Part shown: piece by piece, positions 1 to 12,161 of the stretch | Numbering within the stretch: the first letter of the stretch is position 1 | Layout of the letters: the number at the start of each line of letters is the position of its first letter | Assembly (NCBI GenBank): GCA_036172665.1 | Contig: CM069869.1 | Location: forward strand, 4,278,001 to 4,342,000 | Reading direction: 5' to 3' | Source: Prosopocoilus inquinatus | Taxonomy: Eukaryota > Arthropoda > Insecta > Coleoptera > Lucanidae | DNA: 64,000 nucleotides | The notes under the pieces: model-generated | What the model was told of the DNA's origin: nothing | What the model saw: only the letters and a program-made list of their open reading frames with translations | The model's database searches: none | Program-made: the position numbers and the translations under genes

Positions 1-290
1 AAATAAATGTAACTTCACTCCAAGTAATTACAAGTTTAAGTCAGCGACGGCTCTGCGTAACATATTTGGGTAGGCGGCCGATGTGCGCCGTGTATTGTTT
101 GTTTTCTGTTCATGTGTGTTAGACAAAGCAAGCGCTCTGGGAGTATGTCTGTCGCCTATCCAAATATGTTATGCGAGAGCCGTCGCTGGTTTAAGTATTT
201 TCGAAGTAATAATTAGTTCAATTCATGAAGCTGCGTATCGCATGTGGAACAAGTTAAAAGCGAGGTACAAATAAATTGTAACTTCTCATT
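1..290. repeat. Small inverted-repeat (hairpin) element
   Basis: Two arms of about 34 bp face each other at roughly 46-79 and 157-191; both carry CAGCGACGGCTCT and the complement of ATATTTGG. A short word, AATAAATGTAACTT, recurs directly at 2-15 and (with one inserted base) at 271-286, outside the hairpin. The layout resembles a non-autonomous DNA element, but no transposase is present and the true ends are unclear because the window starts here. The 63-aa reading frame across the loop is read as chance. Confidence 0.5.
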
Positions 291-870
291 TCATATGTAT
301 TTTTAACAGACTTATCAAAATTTGACATTTACTTGGACCGTAAGCAATACTTTTATAGCTAGCAATGAGATTAGCAAAAGTTGATTTACGTAAAGGGGAG
401 AAGGAAACACGCTCGCCTAATTGTTGCATAAATTTTCGGATTTATTCACCAATAGTTGATATCGTAAAACAACTAAATGTAACATTACTTCGCTAAGTGA
501 ATTAAAATTTTAAGTAAAATAATTAATAAACAATATCAGTGATTATTATTACGAAACGCTGGGTTTATGGTCGGGTGCGGTGTCGATGGAGAAGGAAGGT
601 GTCGTTGACCTTGCTAAATATTTCTTTCTCGCACATTTCAGCGGATCCAAACAAGTGATGTCCGCAAAATTCTTTGATTATGATACGGTAGCCACCAAAA
701 AATACTGCAGAGCGTAGCATTTCGTGTACTTATACTGTTTTTATTTACATACAGTAAAAAAAACATCCTGTATTTTAAATTTGAAGCACCTCTAACTTTT
801 AACTGCGTTAAGTTACAGAATCTCCCCCAATTACTTTATTAAAAAAAAATCAAAAACGTAATTGTAATGA
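291..870. other. AT-rich DNA, nothing recognised
   Basis: No coding potential, terminal repeat or known motif was seen in this stretch; it is probably intronic or intergenic. Confidence 0.5.
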
Positions 871-1087
871 ATTATATTAAACGTCATCTCTGAGCCAATT
901 AGGAAATTAATTTAATTGTGTTTTGAGTGAAATCTTAATTACGTTTTATTAGTAAAATTGATAGTTAGTCACTTTGCAGCATTTTTAACGTATTATATTA
1001 CACGTCATCTTTGAGCCAATTAAGAAATTAATTTATTTACGTTTTTTTTTCAGTAAAATTGTTAGTTATTAGTTAGTCACTTTGTTG
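871..1087. repeat. Two-copy tandem repeat, period about 121 bp
   Basis: The word ATTATATTAAACGTCATC followed by TGAGCCAATTA starts at 871 and recurs at 992 (ATTATATTACACGTCATC). Both copies continue through a GAAATTAATTTA block to TTAGTCACTTTG. Divergence is moderate, so this is an old local duplication. Nothing suggests function. Confidence 0.7.
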
Positions 1088-1289
1088 TAGGATTTTCAGT
1101 TCAGAATGTTTAAAAATTATCTGGCTACTAAAAATAAACGCGTCACATTGAATTGTCGGAAACGTCACCTATTGTCCCAAAGTGAAAACTAGTTTAATCG
1201 AATATCGACAATATAGTTTTGCCTTTACGTTCTCACTAAAAACAATTTCTTTTCTAATTAAATGTAAATGTAAAATCTACGCACACGTG

Positions 1290-2030
1290 AGAGACCTTCA
1301 AAGCGCCATCTGTTGTCTAAAAGTGATAATTGTTTTAATAGAATTTCCTCTAACAGCGTTTCATCCTCAGGCCGCCGCGATTTTCTCAGCAAAATCTCTG
1401 ACTTTTAACTTTGCAATGATTTTAATTTCAAAATAAAATTTCAATCAATCCCGTGATGGAAATCATTGTCAAAGCTCCATCTATTGACCAAAACAGATAA
1501 GCGAAACCCTGTCTTCTGTCTTTTCAAACATTTTAATAGAAAAATTAAACGCAAGGGAAAGAAATTGCTATTGACCGACTTTCAAATTTAATTTTCACTG
1601 TGTATAACTATAAAACAATTCGCACAACTAAAATTTTAACATTCAATGGTAATAGTGTCACTTTTGAATAATAGATGGCGCTATATCAAACCAATGAGTT
1701 TCCTTTTTATCAATAGATGGTGCCCTTTTTTTCCGTTTTTCTGTAATCGAGAACTATAATCGTTGTTTCAGTAAAAACGTTTATAAAGTTCAAACGTTCT
1801 ATGTTCTGAACCCACCTTTTTGTATATATTTTTTTTGTGACGATAGAGAGCGCTATTTATTTATTTTAAAGATAAATCCATTAAACTGCGGTGTCTGCTT
1901 TAGAAATTGTAATCATTTTGAAAAGGAATGATTTTCGCCGTCAACCAAAATCTTGACGTTTAATTGCAACAATTTTAAAATTCAGTGTTTTTTTTTAATA
2001 ATAGGTGGCGTTAAACCAACCAAACAAAAA
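1290..2030. repeat. Cluster of ATAGATGGCGC-like short motifs
   Basis: At least six sites match a short motif in both orientations: AGCGCCATCTGTTG near 1299, AGCTCCATCTATTG near 1474, ATAGATGGCGCTAT near 1672, ATAGATGGTGCCC near 1713, GATAGAGAGCGCTAT near 1844 and ATAGGTGGCGTT near 2002. Spacing is 40 to 200 bp. They may be residues of one element family or protein-binding sites. No coding sequence lies here. Confidence 0.5.
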
Positions 2031-2321
2031 AATGATGTTACAAAATTCAATACAAAATTAAAAACATTGGCAACACTGCCACTAATCGTTAATTAACCGA
2101 CCCCACAAGATTCATCGACACCCAATTGATATTTACAGGGTTCATCGACCGCTATCAAGTTTCCATCGACGCCGTTGTGAACACTTGGTTTAAATGGATT
2201 GCAGTCTGAAGCTATAAAAATAAGTCGACAACTTCTAATGAGATACATGTTTCTAATGTAATGACCGGCAAGCTTTTGACCTTGAGGTCTTGCAAACCGT
2301 AACCGCTGAACTAAAATTATT

Positions 2322-2760
2322 TTGCGGAATCTTGTTTATCTTGTGAATGACTTATTCAAAACAAACTGCCTACTCCCAGAACCTAACGCTCTCCGCTCTC
2401 TAGTTATTGCTATTACATTACTTAGGCTTTTGATAATACTAAACTTCGTTCGTGATGAACCAGATGATTGGCGTAATTACTTGAGGATGGACGTTGAAAT
2501 GTACAATCATTTGTTAAGTTTCGTAACGTACTACATGAAAAAAAAGTTACTTGCATGAGAAAATCGTTTTTTTTTTAAATAAATATGTGCAAACTACATT
2601 TGATGACGCCACAGTTCTGCCAAGCATCAGACGTGAGTTGCATAATACTTGTTGGGTGACGCCCTTAACTGTAACACCAGTTGAATCCCTCATCGTCTCC
2701 ACTGAATGGGTACTTTTACGCAACTTTCCAGCACATCGAAGTGCCCGGGGGAACGACTGA
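2322..2760 (+). pseudogene. PIF/Harbinger transposase-like N-terminal remnant
   Basis: A 78-aa frame (2322-2558) ends with a segment containing DDWRNYLRMDVEMY and NHLLSFVTYYMKKK. This resembles the region just ahead of the nuclease domain in PIF/Harbinger transposases, where a phrase of the type 'FRNFLRM-x-x-E-x-Y-x-x-LL' followed by an I/M-KK motif is common. The frame then stops; the next 69-aa frame (2551-2760) shows no clear continuation and no DDE triad. Terminal repeats were not found. Call rests on family resemblance only. Confidence 0.45.
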
Positions 2761-5700
2761 TCTTGCCTCGAGCGGCACGGTAAGTCACGTCACGTCAGGT
2801 ACAATCAATTATGAAAATCTCGTATTATTTATTGACATTTTCAGAAAATTTATTTTATAGAATAAATTTCACATTACGAAGTCAAAAACAATACACTTTA
2901 TATGAGTCACTTCAATACACACCCATGTTTTATTTTTATTTCCGTGTTTTAACTTCACGAAACCGATCCCGAAAACGTAGTTTTCAAAAGAACGCCGCCG
3001 ACTCGCGAACTCAAACAGGCACAGTTTCATGGTCATTCATCGGTACATAAAGATCAAATGATCTGCATTCCAATCAGTTACTTAATCTGACTTAACAATA
3101 TAACAAAGAATAATTGAGACAAATAAAAAAAAGCGGAAATTGGAGAAGGAAAAAAGAATCAATCACTAGAATCAAAAATTGAATGTAATTGCAAGAAGGT
3201 CATCTGATGGTGACTTGAGTCATCTCTGACGGATCGACCAAAAAAGGACATCTGGATGCAAATAGGTGTGGCGAGGTCCTAGGTCACTCAGACCGATAAA
3301 ATATTATACACAAAAGGTCACTTTAAGCTGCGATAATATGATTAGTGCCGATTAAGGAAATTTATTTGGATCATTTAATGACCTCAGTACAAAACAGAAT
3401 CCCATTAAATATCCAATAATCTCGTACACTCGAGTATTTTTAAATGCATTCCAGATTTATCTTTTTTTTAATTTCGGGAACAATGGTAATTGATTTAGAT
3501 TATTTTAATTAACTGCCCCATTTTGAGCATTTCTTAAAACAAAATGTTATCGTGCAGTAGATAAGTATGTATGTACATGAAGTATCTCGAATTTCAAGCA
3601 TTTCCAAGCATACAAATTTTATTTTTTGTAGGCGAAATTTCTTTCTAAATCAAGTGCACTGTAAAGGATCAATAGGTAACAGCGCGGGTGTTCGGGACGT
3701 GCACGTAACTGCGAGAAATCTTTTAAGGTTATCTCACGCTGAATGATTAAACACCGTTCTCTCTCGCGCATTGATTTGTGAACCCCTCTTCTAGCTGTCG
3801 CTCTCGCAATTGATCTCTCGCTTTCGTGCACATTTCGACGAGTGCCCTTGTGGCGGCATCTAATTCATCGTTCACCCTGTTCAAGGGATAGAAAGTAACA
3901 ATAAAAGTTCAGTAAATGCCTTGTCGTTACTAATGGTGTGTGAAACGATAAATATCTTGTGATTACTAATCAATGATGTTTTTGATGTGTGAAATGATTG
4001 CTTCCCGTAATTATCATACCCATCACGTTTTCAACATCGAGGTAAAATACGTCTGGAATTTTTTAATCAATAGGAACAGGGGCGATAAAAATCTCGAAGT
4101 ACGTCATTTCGCCAGGCACCCGGGGGTCATTAAAAAAACATATAACCTGACTCATTTGGTTTCACCGTGTAATTATGGGCGATTTTATTTCATCTACGAT
4201 CCGCCAGTGCAGCACAGTTATGATTCATAATTGCACTTACGCTTACGAATGTGCGGCTTCAAAGTTAACGATCTCGAAAGAATTTCCTACCACCAGGTGG
4301 TCCAACCAAACAAATGGGGGAGAGAGAAAAGAATGTTGCGCCAGTCACAAAGGCCCTTGGGGCATGGGATATGACGCAGAAGAAAAATATTTTTAATAAT
4401 TTTGAATTTTATCAGTTTTTCTATACCTACCCATAAATGACAAAAAAGACATCATTATTTTAAAAAAATCCATAAGCATAGTCCGGAAAATTACAGACAT
4501 TCGTAGACAGTACACATTTTTTTCGCAAAGATCCAGTTCACAAATCCAGATAAAATTACGTCTCATTGTTGAATTTAATTAATATTTAACCGACGTGACG
4601 TGCAAGCTACATTGTTTGTTTCAAACTGTTCTTGTTCTTTTTTTTCTCTTTCTCTCTCTCTCTTTTGAATGACACAGGACAATGTAATATTGTTTTGGAA
4701 TGTCCGGATCGTGAACAAACAATTTCCTAACGTTAATTAAATTAACGCTAGAGAACTTAATCGCTTGCTCAAAAAAACTGATAAAAAATTACTCTATTAT
4801 CATTTACAACAATCAATGTGGGTTTTGTAAAACATAAAAGCATCATCCATCAATCATTAAAACTAAATAATGTGCGTGCAAAAATCGTTCATCGCATGTT
4901 CTATTCCTATTCCAAGAAAGACGTAGAGGAGGAATATTAAAGTAATGATCACAGTCCGTGAAATTCCGGACGTTCCTAGAAAGTATACGATTCTTTTTTG
5001 CAAGATGCGGCAATTGAGTGGGCACGTTAAACCGAACAAAGTATATGTTTCCTGTTTTATGTTTGCCGGCTTTTATAGATACTATAGTACGGAATTCAAC
5101 GAAGGAGTAAGACGAGTAAGACTGCGGCCCCTAATCAAAGAAAATCTACGAGATTTATTGCCGAGCGAAAGTGTTTTTTTTTTGCGACATAAAAAAACAT
5201 ATGCTCCTAAATGACTTCGACTTCAAAACAGATTGATGAGCATGGAATGCTTTTAATAAATTTTACGTTAAATTCATCGGTGTTAATTCCACTTGTACTA
5301 ATTAAACATTTTTTAAAGCAAATACAAATACTTGTACAAATAGATTAAACAGCTTTTCATTACAATTTGACACTACAGATTTAAAAAAAAATATGTATTC
5401 TGGTATGTCATTAGCTTTGTTTATAAATAAATTCATTGTACTCATTTTAATATTATAAAAAAATCATTTTTTATATTCATCATAATACTGCAGACTCATT
5501 TTTGACATTGAAATTAAAACATTTCCGGATACCTTCGTAACAGGTTTTCAAATTATTATTGGATACTTATTGGGCACAAAGTAGAAGAGGGAAAGGGATA
5601 GGGGATAATGAATAGAAAAAATTCGGGAACCCGCCCATGCCTAGACATACCAATATCAAGGGTAGAAGTAGATAGCAAAGTAATTATTTCTTGAAGAAGA

Positions 5701-6085
5701 AGTTCATATAGTAATGAAGACGGAGACAATACCTTTCGCCCAAAAGGAACGTTTACAGGCAGGTTGGATAATGAGGAACAAGAAGAAACGGCATCCTTGC
5801 ACAAGTCCTGCAGTTAGTGGTGGAAGTCCAGTAGAATTTCGTCTCGCGATCCAGGAATGCAGGAATGTGAGACGAGAAAGAGGAAACTACCTCAAAACTC
5901 TGGCCCGTATTCTCACCTCGTCTTTAATTTAGCAACGCCGTGATTAATTTTTTTCTCACTCATGAAATTCGCATAATGCTATATCGTTTTTGTTTATTTT
6001 AACGACGACTTTAGGTAGAGACGACTTTAATCGTGAGATGAGAAAATGGATCATTGAAAACAGCCAAGCTCGTTCAAAAATGTAA
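2761..6085. other. Noncoding DNA with a possible decayed coding patch
   Basis: Reading frames here are short and lack recognisable domains. The one stretch with coding-like texture is about 5690-5935 on the plus strand, where an acidic peptide (EEEVHI, then after a frame change NEDGDNTFRPKG) continues for about 40 residues before a stop. It could be a decayed exon or a retroelement piece; it was not identified. Confidence 0.4.
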
Positions 6086-6093
6086 CCCAAGGA

Positions 6094-7213
6094 CAGTGGC
6101 GGATTTAGCAGTCGAGAGGCCCCAGGAGCAATTCAATTTTGAGCCCCTCCCCTCTAAATATTTTCGGTATTCTGCATCACAGAGTGCATTCCACGTGCAC
6201 GTTGTTACTACACGTTTACGATTGCCAACTTCTAAGTTTCGTAAATCGAAACACATTGTTCTTGGAAAATAAGGACATGTAGAAAAACTCGTGACTTTTT
6301 AAAATTTTGATTAGAAAAAGTTAGATTTGCAACGCAATAACGTACTCACCAACCACTAAAACAGAATACCATGCATTAGGGGCGCGAGGCTATACTCCTA
6401 GAATCTATAAGTATTCTAACAATAAATTTAATGTTTTCTTGTTGCTTCAAATCGCCAAATTGTTGTTAAGTATTAATTAATTACAATACGAAAGGTAACG
6501 TTGTCATTAACTGGTCGCCTGCAAATTTTACTTCACTGCCCTGAAAATAGCAACAGACAACGTCATTAGTAAGGCACTTATACTGTGACTGAGGTATGTT
6601 TCAAGATTCCAATGTCGTGGCCAAGGTACGTTTCAAGATTCCAATGCCGTGGCCAAGGTACACTTCGAGATACGCCTGTTTAGATATAATCAGGCTTGGC
6701 ATGTTTCGGGTTGGTTGCCGTCTTCTAAGTTTCGTAAAGTTAGACGTCATCTTTGAAACATCGGAAAAAAAATCCAGACTTTTTGAAATATTATTAAGAA
6801 TTTTTTTTAAGTTAGATTTGCAACGCAATAACGTACTACCCGAGTCATGGATGAGTCGTAGTCAGCGTTGCTGGACGAATGAAAGAAGATTTCGCCAAGT
6901 ATTGCGATTTGCGTTTACCAATAAATTGTGCAAAAAAAGTAGACAATTGCAAAAAAAATGACGTACGAGACAAAGGTTTTGAATCCGAGACGTATCACAA
7001 AATACGGGACGGTTGGCAACCGTATCTACATAGATTTGGAGTTGCAGCTCCAATTATTTTTATTGCAATTTTATCATACATTATTTTAAACAATGTTTAA
7101 ACGAAAAATGAAAATGTAGAAACATTTTTTTTTGAGATCTGGGATTTGAGGCCCCCTTGATTTAAGAGGACCCAGCCACGCGTCTCATGCCCCTGTACGA
7201 AAATCCGCCACTG
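6094..7213. mobile_element. hAT-like non-autonomous DNA transposon
   Basis: The ends are inverted repeats: CAGTGGCGGATTT at 6094 and AAATCCGCCACTG ending at 7213. An 8-bp target duplication flanks them, CCCAAGGA at 6086-6093 and CTCAAGGA at 7214-7221 (7 of 8 identical). CAGTGGCGG ends with 8-bp duplications are the hallmark of many hAT elements. Inside, an approximately 29-bp unit (TTTCAAGATTCCAATG followed by CGTGGCCAAGG) is repeated in tandem near 6600-6660. The block TTAGATTTGCAACGCAATAA also occurs twice (about 6322 and 6813). No transposase was recognised, so it is probably mobilised in trans or dead. Confidence 0.75.
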
Positions 7214-7221
7214 CTCAAGGA

Positions 7222-7897
7222 GCCAAACGGGAAAATGAAATAGAGGCCCTTGTCGTCTGAACACTTTTGAAAACTGTTAGAGCATCATCACTGGCAGACT
7301 AAAACAGAAACTGGCGAACATTAATTTAGTCCTGTCTCCTTCAGAAAAAGAAGACAGACCATGGTCATGGTCATCCGAGACAAGTGCTAGACAAGCGGAA
7401 AGGGAGAAAATGAAGACACTTGAAATTAGGGCAAAGTGGCACTTGTCACCATCGATGGTCAAAATGCATTTGATACTGCAAATTGGAGTCTAATTACAAA
7501 AGAACTCGCTAATAAGCGTAACAGTTTGTAATTACGGCGCATTATGGGGAGTTACATGAGAGACAGAACATGGAAAATTGAAGCTGGGCGCAAATGGAAA
7601 CCCCTGGGGAATGCTATAGCACCACTTTCGTGGAATTTACTTTATGATGGACTTCTGCAGATGAGAAAACGAAAAAAAGAAAACTGCTGACCTTTGCTGA
7701 CGATTTGGCTGAAGAATTATCATCTAGAGTACTTATCTTTCTCTCTCCTATAAGGATTAAGGATACTGGCTAAGTGAAGCATCGCATCTCACTTTCTTCT
7801 GTTTCCTTTAGTTTGAGATTAGATCGCCGTTAGATCTCGGTCAGTCTCTCTAACAACAGTAACTTCTTATGGAATGATAATTGGCTAGCCTGGGAAT
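7222..7897. other. No gene recognised
   Basis: This stretch carries only short frames without motifs. It separates the hAT-like element from the direct-repeat complex that starts near 7898. Confidence 0.4.
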
Positions 7898-8436
7898 GAA
7901 AGACGAAGATTTACAAAATCTTCGTCTTTCACCTCTACATCACAAAGTACTTATTGGGTGGCGAGCAGCAAAATCATCGGATATCGGCGGTAACCCCTTC
8001 TTTGAAATAGGAGATGCCGGAAGGTAGTTCCATAGCAGATAGGAACGCAGTTTAGTTGGTAGGATTGCCGGGTTAGGTTAGGAAGTCGTGAATTCGGTGG
8101 CCTTTCCTTGAGGGTCGTCGACGTGAATTCAACACACCCCTTGGGTTTGCACCGCCGACAAGAAAAGAACTAGATGAAAAAATATCTTCCTGCAGCTACG
8201 AAGAAGTCAAAAAGGATCGCCGTTTAGTTGGTAGGCGTGCTGGAAATTGGGTTTGGTTGCCTTGAACTCGGCGGCATTACCCAGAGGGTCGCTGGTATGA
8301 ATTCAACACATCGCTTGTCATTGACCAAAGTCTTGGGGGGGTCTTTCAAAGAGTTTGTAATCCTCTACGTCAAAAGTACTTATTGAATGGCCAGCAGTAA
8401 AACTATCGGGTATTGACGGCAACCCTTCTTTGAAGT
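7898..8436. repeat. Direct repeat R1 (about 530 bp), opens with a perfect 33-nt hairpin
   Basis: It begins with a perfect palindrome, GAAAGACGAAGATTT / AAATCTTCGTCTTTC around a 3-nt loop (7898-7930). The rest matches R2 at 9275-9801 over its full length with small indels. The unit itself contains a degenerate internal duplication: a block with AAAGTACTTATTG and CAACCCTTCTTTGAA occurs near both ends. Two sub-blocks carry TTAGTTGGTAGG. No coding frame. R1 and R2 bracket one arm of the large inverted repeat. Confidence 0.75.
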
Positions 8437-8440
8437 GACC

Positions 8441-9273
8441 TTTTCACTTTTTTTTTTGTTTGTAATCACGTTCGATTTCCGTTCGGAAATTGCTAGAAAT
8501 TTATGCGCTTATTTTGAAAAATTTAATAATATTGCCGGTATTTTTTTTTAATTTAAATTTACCGGCGCCAAATTATATTTTTAACTTATTTATCGATGTA
8601 TTGACGAATGAACGTGAAAATACGCCGGGGAAATATGTGCGAACGAAACGAGCGCCGAGCTAGCAAAATGAACAAAGAAAATGCAATAAGAGCAGTGGTT
8701 TCTAGGGGGTGCTTAGTGGTGAGGGCTAGCTGCGGATCGTTAACGTTTTCATTGGCATCTAAATCATTACATTTTGTTTAATGAGTTTCTAAGAATTTAT
8801 TGCGTATTTAAACATTCCATCTTGTTCTTGCGCGTCCAACACGTTGCATTTTTCTTTGATGGGCAACTGTGCATTGTATTTAAGATGTCATTGTGACTTG
8901 GCGGTCGAAATACCCTAAATACGCCATCCACCCCGAAAAATATTATTGATAAGCAACACTATCAGAGAACGGAGTTGCAAGAAACATTCACTCACCATTA
9001 GTTAGGTCTCTCATTCTCTGTGTTCTTTCTTTGTTCTCGCTTCCCTGACCGAAACAGGCGCTGAGGGTAAACGTCGCATTACAATTTGATGAGGGCCATG
9101 CAATTTATAGACAACGAGTATTTATTCAGTAATATGGAACGTTTCAATTACCGGGCCATTCTCACGGCCCCGCCCGCTCCAGCATCGAATCTAGAGGTTG
9201 TAACTCCTTCACAATGATAATAACACTGGGAAAACCTTCCTCGTATGTCGACTTCCTATTTTCGCATAGATTA
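8441..9273 (-). repeat. Left arm of an ~800-bp inverted repeat (family A)
   Basis: Read on the minus strand this segment matches 13101-13888 almost end to end. Shared landmarks include the GGGCGGGGCCG block (9165-9180 on plus, complement), AACAAAGAAAGAACACAGAGAATGAGAGACC and the outer TTTGTTTGTAATCAC block. Related partial copies lie at 40140-40450 and 47247-47590, so this is a dispersed family. A TGAATAAAT polyadenylation-like word follows a GGTAAGTG donor-like word in each copy, which would fit an LTR or untranslated leader, but no TG...CA ends or gag/pol were found. Confidence 0.75.
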
Positions 9274-9274
9274 A

Positions 9275-9801
9275 CGAAGATTTACAAAATCTTCGCCTTT
9301 CGAGATTTTGTAAATCTTCGTCTTTCACCTCTACATCAAAAGTACTTATTGGGTAGCGAGCAGCATCGGATATTGACGGTCACCCTTCTTTGAAGAAGGA
9401 GATGCCGGAAAGTAGTTCCATAGCAGATAGCAACGCAGTTTAGTTGGTAGGATTGCCGGGTTAGGTTAGGAAGTCGTGAATTTGGTGGCCTTTCCTTGAG
9501 GGTCGTCGATGTGAATCCAACACACCGCACACAAGAAAAGAACTGGATGAAAAAATATCTCCCTGCAGCTACGAAGAAGTCAAAAAGGAACGCCGATTAG
9601 TTGGTAGGCGTGCTGGAAATTGGGTTTGGTTGCCTTGTTTTACCCAGACGGACGCTGGTATGGATTCAACACATCGCTTGTCGTTGACCAAAGTCTTGAG
9701 GGGGTCTTTCAAAGAGTTTGTAATCCTCTACGTCAAAAGTACTTATTGAGTAGCCAGCAGTAAAACCATCGGGTATCGACGGCAACCCTTCTTTGAAGTG
9801 G
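9275..9801. repeat. Direct repeat R2 (second copy of R1)
   Basis: Matches 7898-8436 in the same orientation with a few deletions (for example near 9530 and 9635). It also opens with a palindrome, CGAAGATTTACAAAATCTT and its complement, spanning about 9275-9321. Its position after the family A arm shows that the arm sits between two copies of the R repeat. Confidence 0.7.
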
Positions 9802-10097
9802 AGGCAAATTTCCAGACAAAGATTTGATTTAGTGCGCCATATCAGAATGAGACATTTTCGAACCTTACGTCGAACAAGTCAGGGGCAAAGCGATAACTGT
9901 GACACTCTGTGTACAAGTGCGCCTTTCTATGTTGTTCAATTTCATTAACACTCATCATGCTAACGATGAGGTAATATTTGCATTGCATTGTCATTACGCA
10001 AGACCCACAAGGACACGGTTAGATGTTCCAAAACACGACAATCCGCCAAACGTTTCGCAGGCTAAGCCCATTTAGAAACATTGGCGGGCATTTTATA

Positions 10098-10292
10098 AAG
10101 ATATATTTGATGAGGATGTGCGAAAATGAAAGGGCAGTCGTAGATGTTCGTGTTTTGAAAACTGAGGGGGTGCATTCAGGTCCAAACAGTTAACAAGCGT
10201 CATCGTAGCACTGATTGCACCCCCAATTTTCAAAACATCAACACGTACGACGACCACTTTTTATTTGCGCGCATCCTCATGAAACGTATCTT
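10098..10292. repeat. Hairpin element (MITE-like), arms about 70 bp
   Basis: The outer words TTTGATGAGGATGTGCG (about 10106) and CGCGCATCCTCATGAAA (about 10270) are complementary, as are the inner GTTTTGAAAACTGAGGGGGTGCA and TGCACCCCCAATTTTCAAAAC. The loop is about 40 bp. No protein is encoded; target duplications were not resolved. Confidence 0.6.
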
Positions 10293-11028
10293 CATGAAAC
10301 GACTGGATTTTATTTAATAGCGGAGTTTATGACAAAAGTTGGAAAGCCCGAGATGAACGAGTATCGAAACGAAGAAACAAAAATAAAGGAAACAGATTTT
10401 CTAACCATCCATGTTGACGATATACAACTATCACACTTTTAAATACCATGTGTGTCCATGCCGTTTTGGTAACAGGATTCGTGGACGCTCGCGTCAAATT
10501 ATAATAAAAGGAGGAAGTATATTGAGATATACCACATAAAGACAATGATTGCAAGCTGTAACAACAAAATGTGGAGATGTAAGACGCATCAGTCATCCAC
10601 ACAGTATGAGATTTACATCTGCTATAGTATGCATTTGTAGTTTACAGGTTTAACAGACTTCTTTCTCTTCCTTGGTCATTATACAAACTCTACGTCATAC
10701 AAATTGGTTTCCGCATTGTATATGTCGCATTGTATATGTGACGGAGAACTATTTTACCGCGAAAGAAGTTTTGTGAATCTTGTTCAAATCTTGTTCAAAT
10801 CATGGATCACAAAAAAGCACACCATAATATACCTACTAATACAGGAGGATATGAAAATTTGTGTTCATCCCATCAACAAACCAAATCAAGTTCTGTAATG
10901 GTTATCGTTACCAATTATATAACATCCGGAAGCTATTGATAGCAGCAGTTTGCAGCAGCTTATTTACGTCAGTATTTATTACAGCACCAAGGTCAACGAG
11001 TGCATTGCATTCTAGCGTTATACATACT
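10293..11028. other. No gene recognised
   Basis: Only short frames without motifs or codon bias. Several ATG-started frames run into the adjoining microsatellite and are not believable genes. Confidence 0.4.
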
Positions 11029-11062
11029 ACACACACACACACACACCATATATATATATATA
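11029..11062. repeat. (CA)n followed by (TA)n microsatellite
   Basis: Nine AC dinucleotides at 11029-11046 pass into TA repeats at 11048-11062. Confidence 0.95.
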
Positions 11063-11161
11063 CAAAATACGAATATTTTTATACCAGCAGTGAGAACAAC
11101 GCTATCAAAGACGAGAAACGCAAGACTTTCGAGTTCAATGTAATCATCACATACATATGTT

Positions 11162-11181
11162 ACACACACACACACACACAC
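11162..11181. repeat. (AC)n microsatellite
   Basis: About ten uninterrupted AC dinucleotides. Confidence 0.95.
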
Positions 11182-11189
11182 AAACACAT

Positions 11190-11983
11190 GCCTGGTACGT
11201 ACCGTGTTATTAAAATTAACTACCGTCATTTCAAGAGGCATTTAACCGTAGCCTGTCGTCCATCGTCCGTGAATTTTTTTTTCAACGAACCATCAAAAGC
11301 AACAGAAGTTTCGGAAGCGAATTTAAGAGAAGAGAATTTACTACAACTTTGCAGATTGAGATAACACGGTCGGGGATTTTTATTCTTTTGGTTTCTTAGA
11401 GTAGACGAAGGTGGAATTTTGATTAAAATTTTGATTTCACACGTAATTCATTACTACGATGTTAACCGTTTTAATTACTACGTAACTATGTGCGCATAAT
11501 GGAAAGAACCGCAATTTAATACTGTTGTACCTCCCCACACTCTTGGAAAATAATACGTAAACTGTTCTGTTACCTATTCATTGTAAGAAGAACTTACTAA
11601 CATGAAGTTTATTGTGCAAAGAAAAAATTAATTCAAATCAGTCTTTTCTTAAAATGATGAAAGATTTGATGATAAAATCTTGAATGGCAAGAAAATTTAA
11701 ACCATATTATAATATTTGGAGATACTTTACATAGTGCACAAGCAACAGTTTTTTTCTTTCTTTTTAAAGAACTCAATTTTGGACACTCATGTATGATATG
11801 ACGCGCGATGTTTCGGTATTAAAGTGGTTTAAATTTAATTGAAAGTTGTAAATACGCTGTTATAATTATAAACAGATTCTGATTCATAACCGGTAATGAT
11901 AATAATCCGCAGCACCGATGAAGAGCACACGACCGGCAACATAATTCTCTGTATTCTGTATTCATTGTGAATAGGAATGAAAT
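11190..11983. other. No gene recognised
   Basis: AT-rich, without coherent frames or repeats that I could pair with other parts of the window. Confidence 0.4.
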
Positions 11984-12159
11984 TGGTTGTATTCTTGACC
12001 AGGTGATACCATTGAGCTATCCAGAAAGGTCCGACATGACGATGTCACTGGACCGGTCCGGAGTGGTACTTGACACTCACGCAGTCTGTGGCATCAACTG
12101 ATTCTGTGAACGTATGTTCGGGAGGCAAGGTATGCTAATATCCATCGAGGGATGGTTTT
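11984..12159 (+). repeat. Family A repeat, part 5' of the nested mariner
   Basis: This matches 40138-40320: both carry TTGTATTC, CAGGTGA, a GACGATGTCACTGGACCGGT-like block (GATGATGTCACTGGACCGGT at 40 kb) and a GGGATGG/GGGTGGG end. The 40-kb copy then runs directly into the segment equivalent to 13100 onward, whereas here a mariner interrupts the two halves. That comparison shows the mariner was inserted into a pre-existing family A copy. Confidence 0.7.
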
Positions 12160-12161
12160 TA

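Noticed and set aside
8190..8340. TTAGTTGGTAGGCGTGC resembling a tRNA A box, suggesting a SINE
   Set aside because: No properly spaced B box (GGTTCGANNCC) or poly(A) end was found, so a tRNA-derived SINE is not supported.
10861..11364. 167-aa frame with His/Thr repeats
   Set aside because: It spans two (CA)n microsatellites and lacks any domain; both strands give similar frames.
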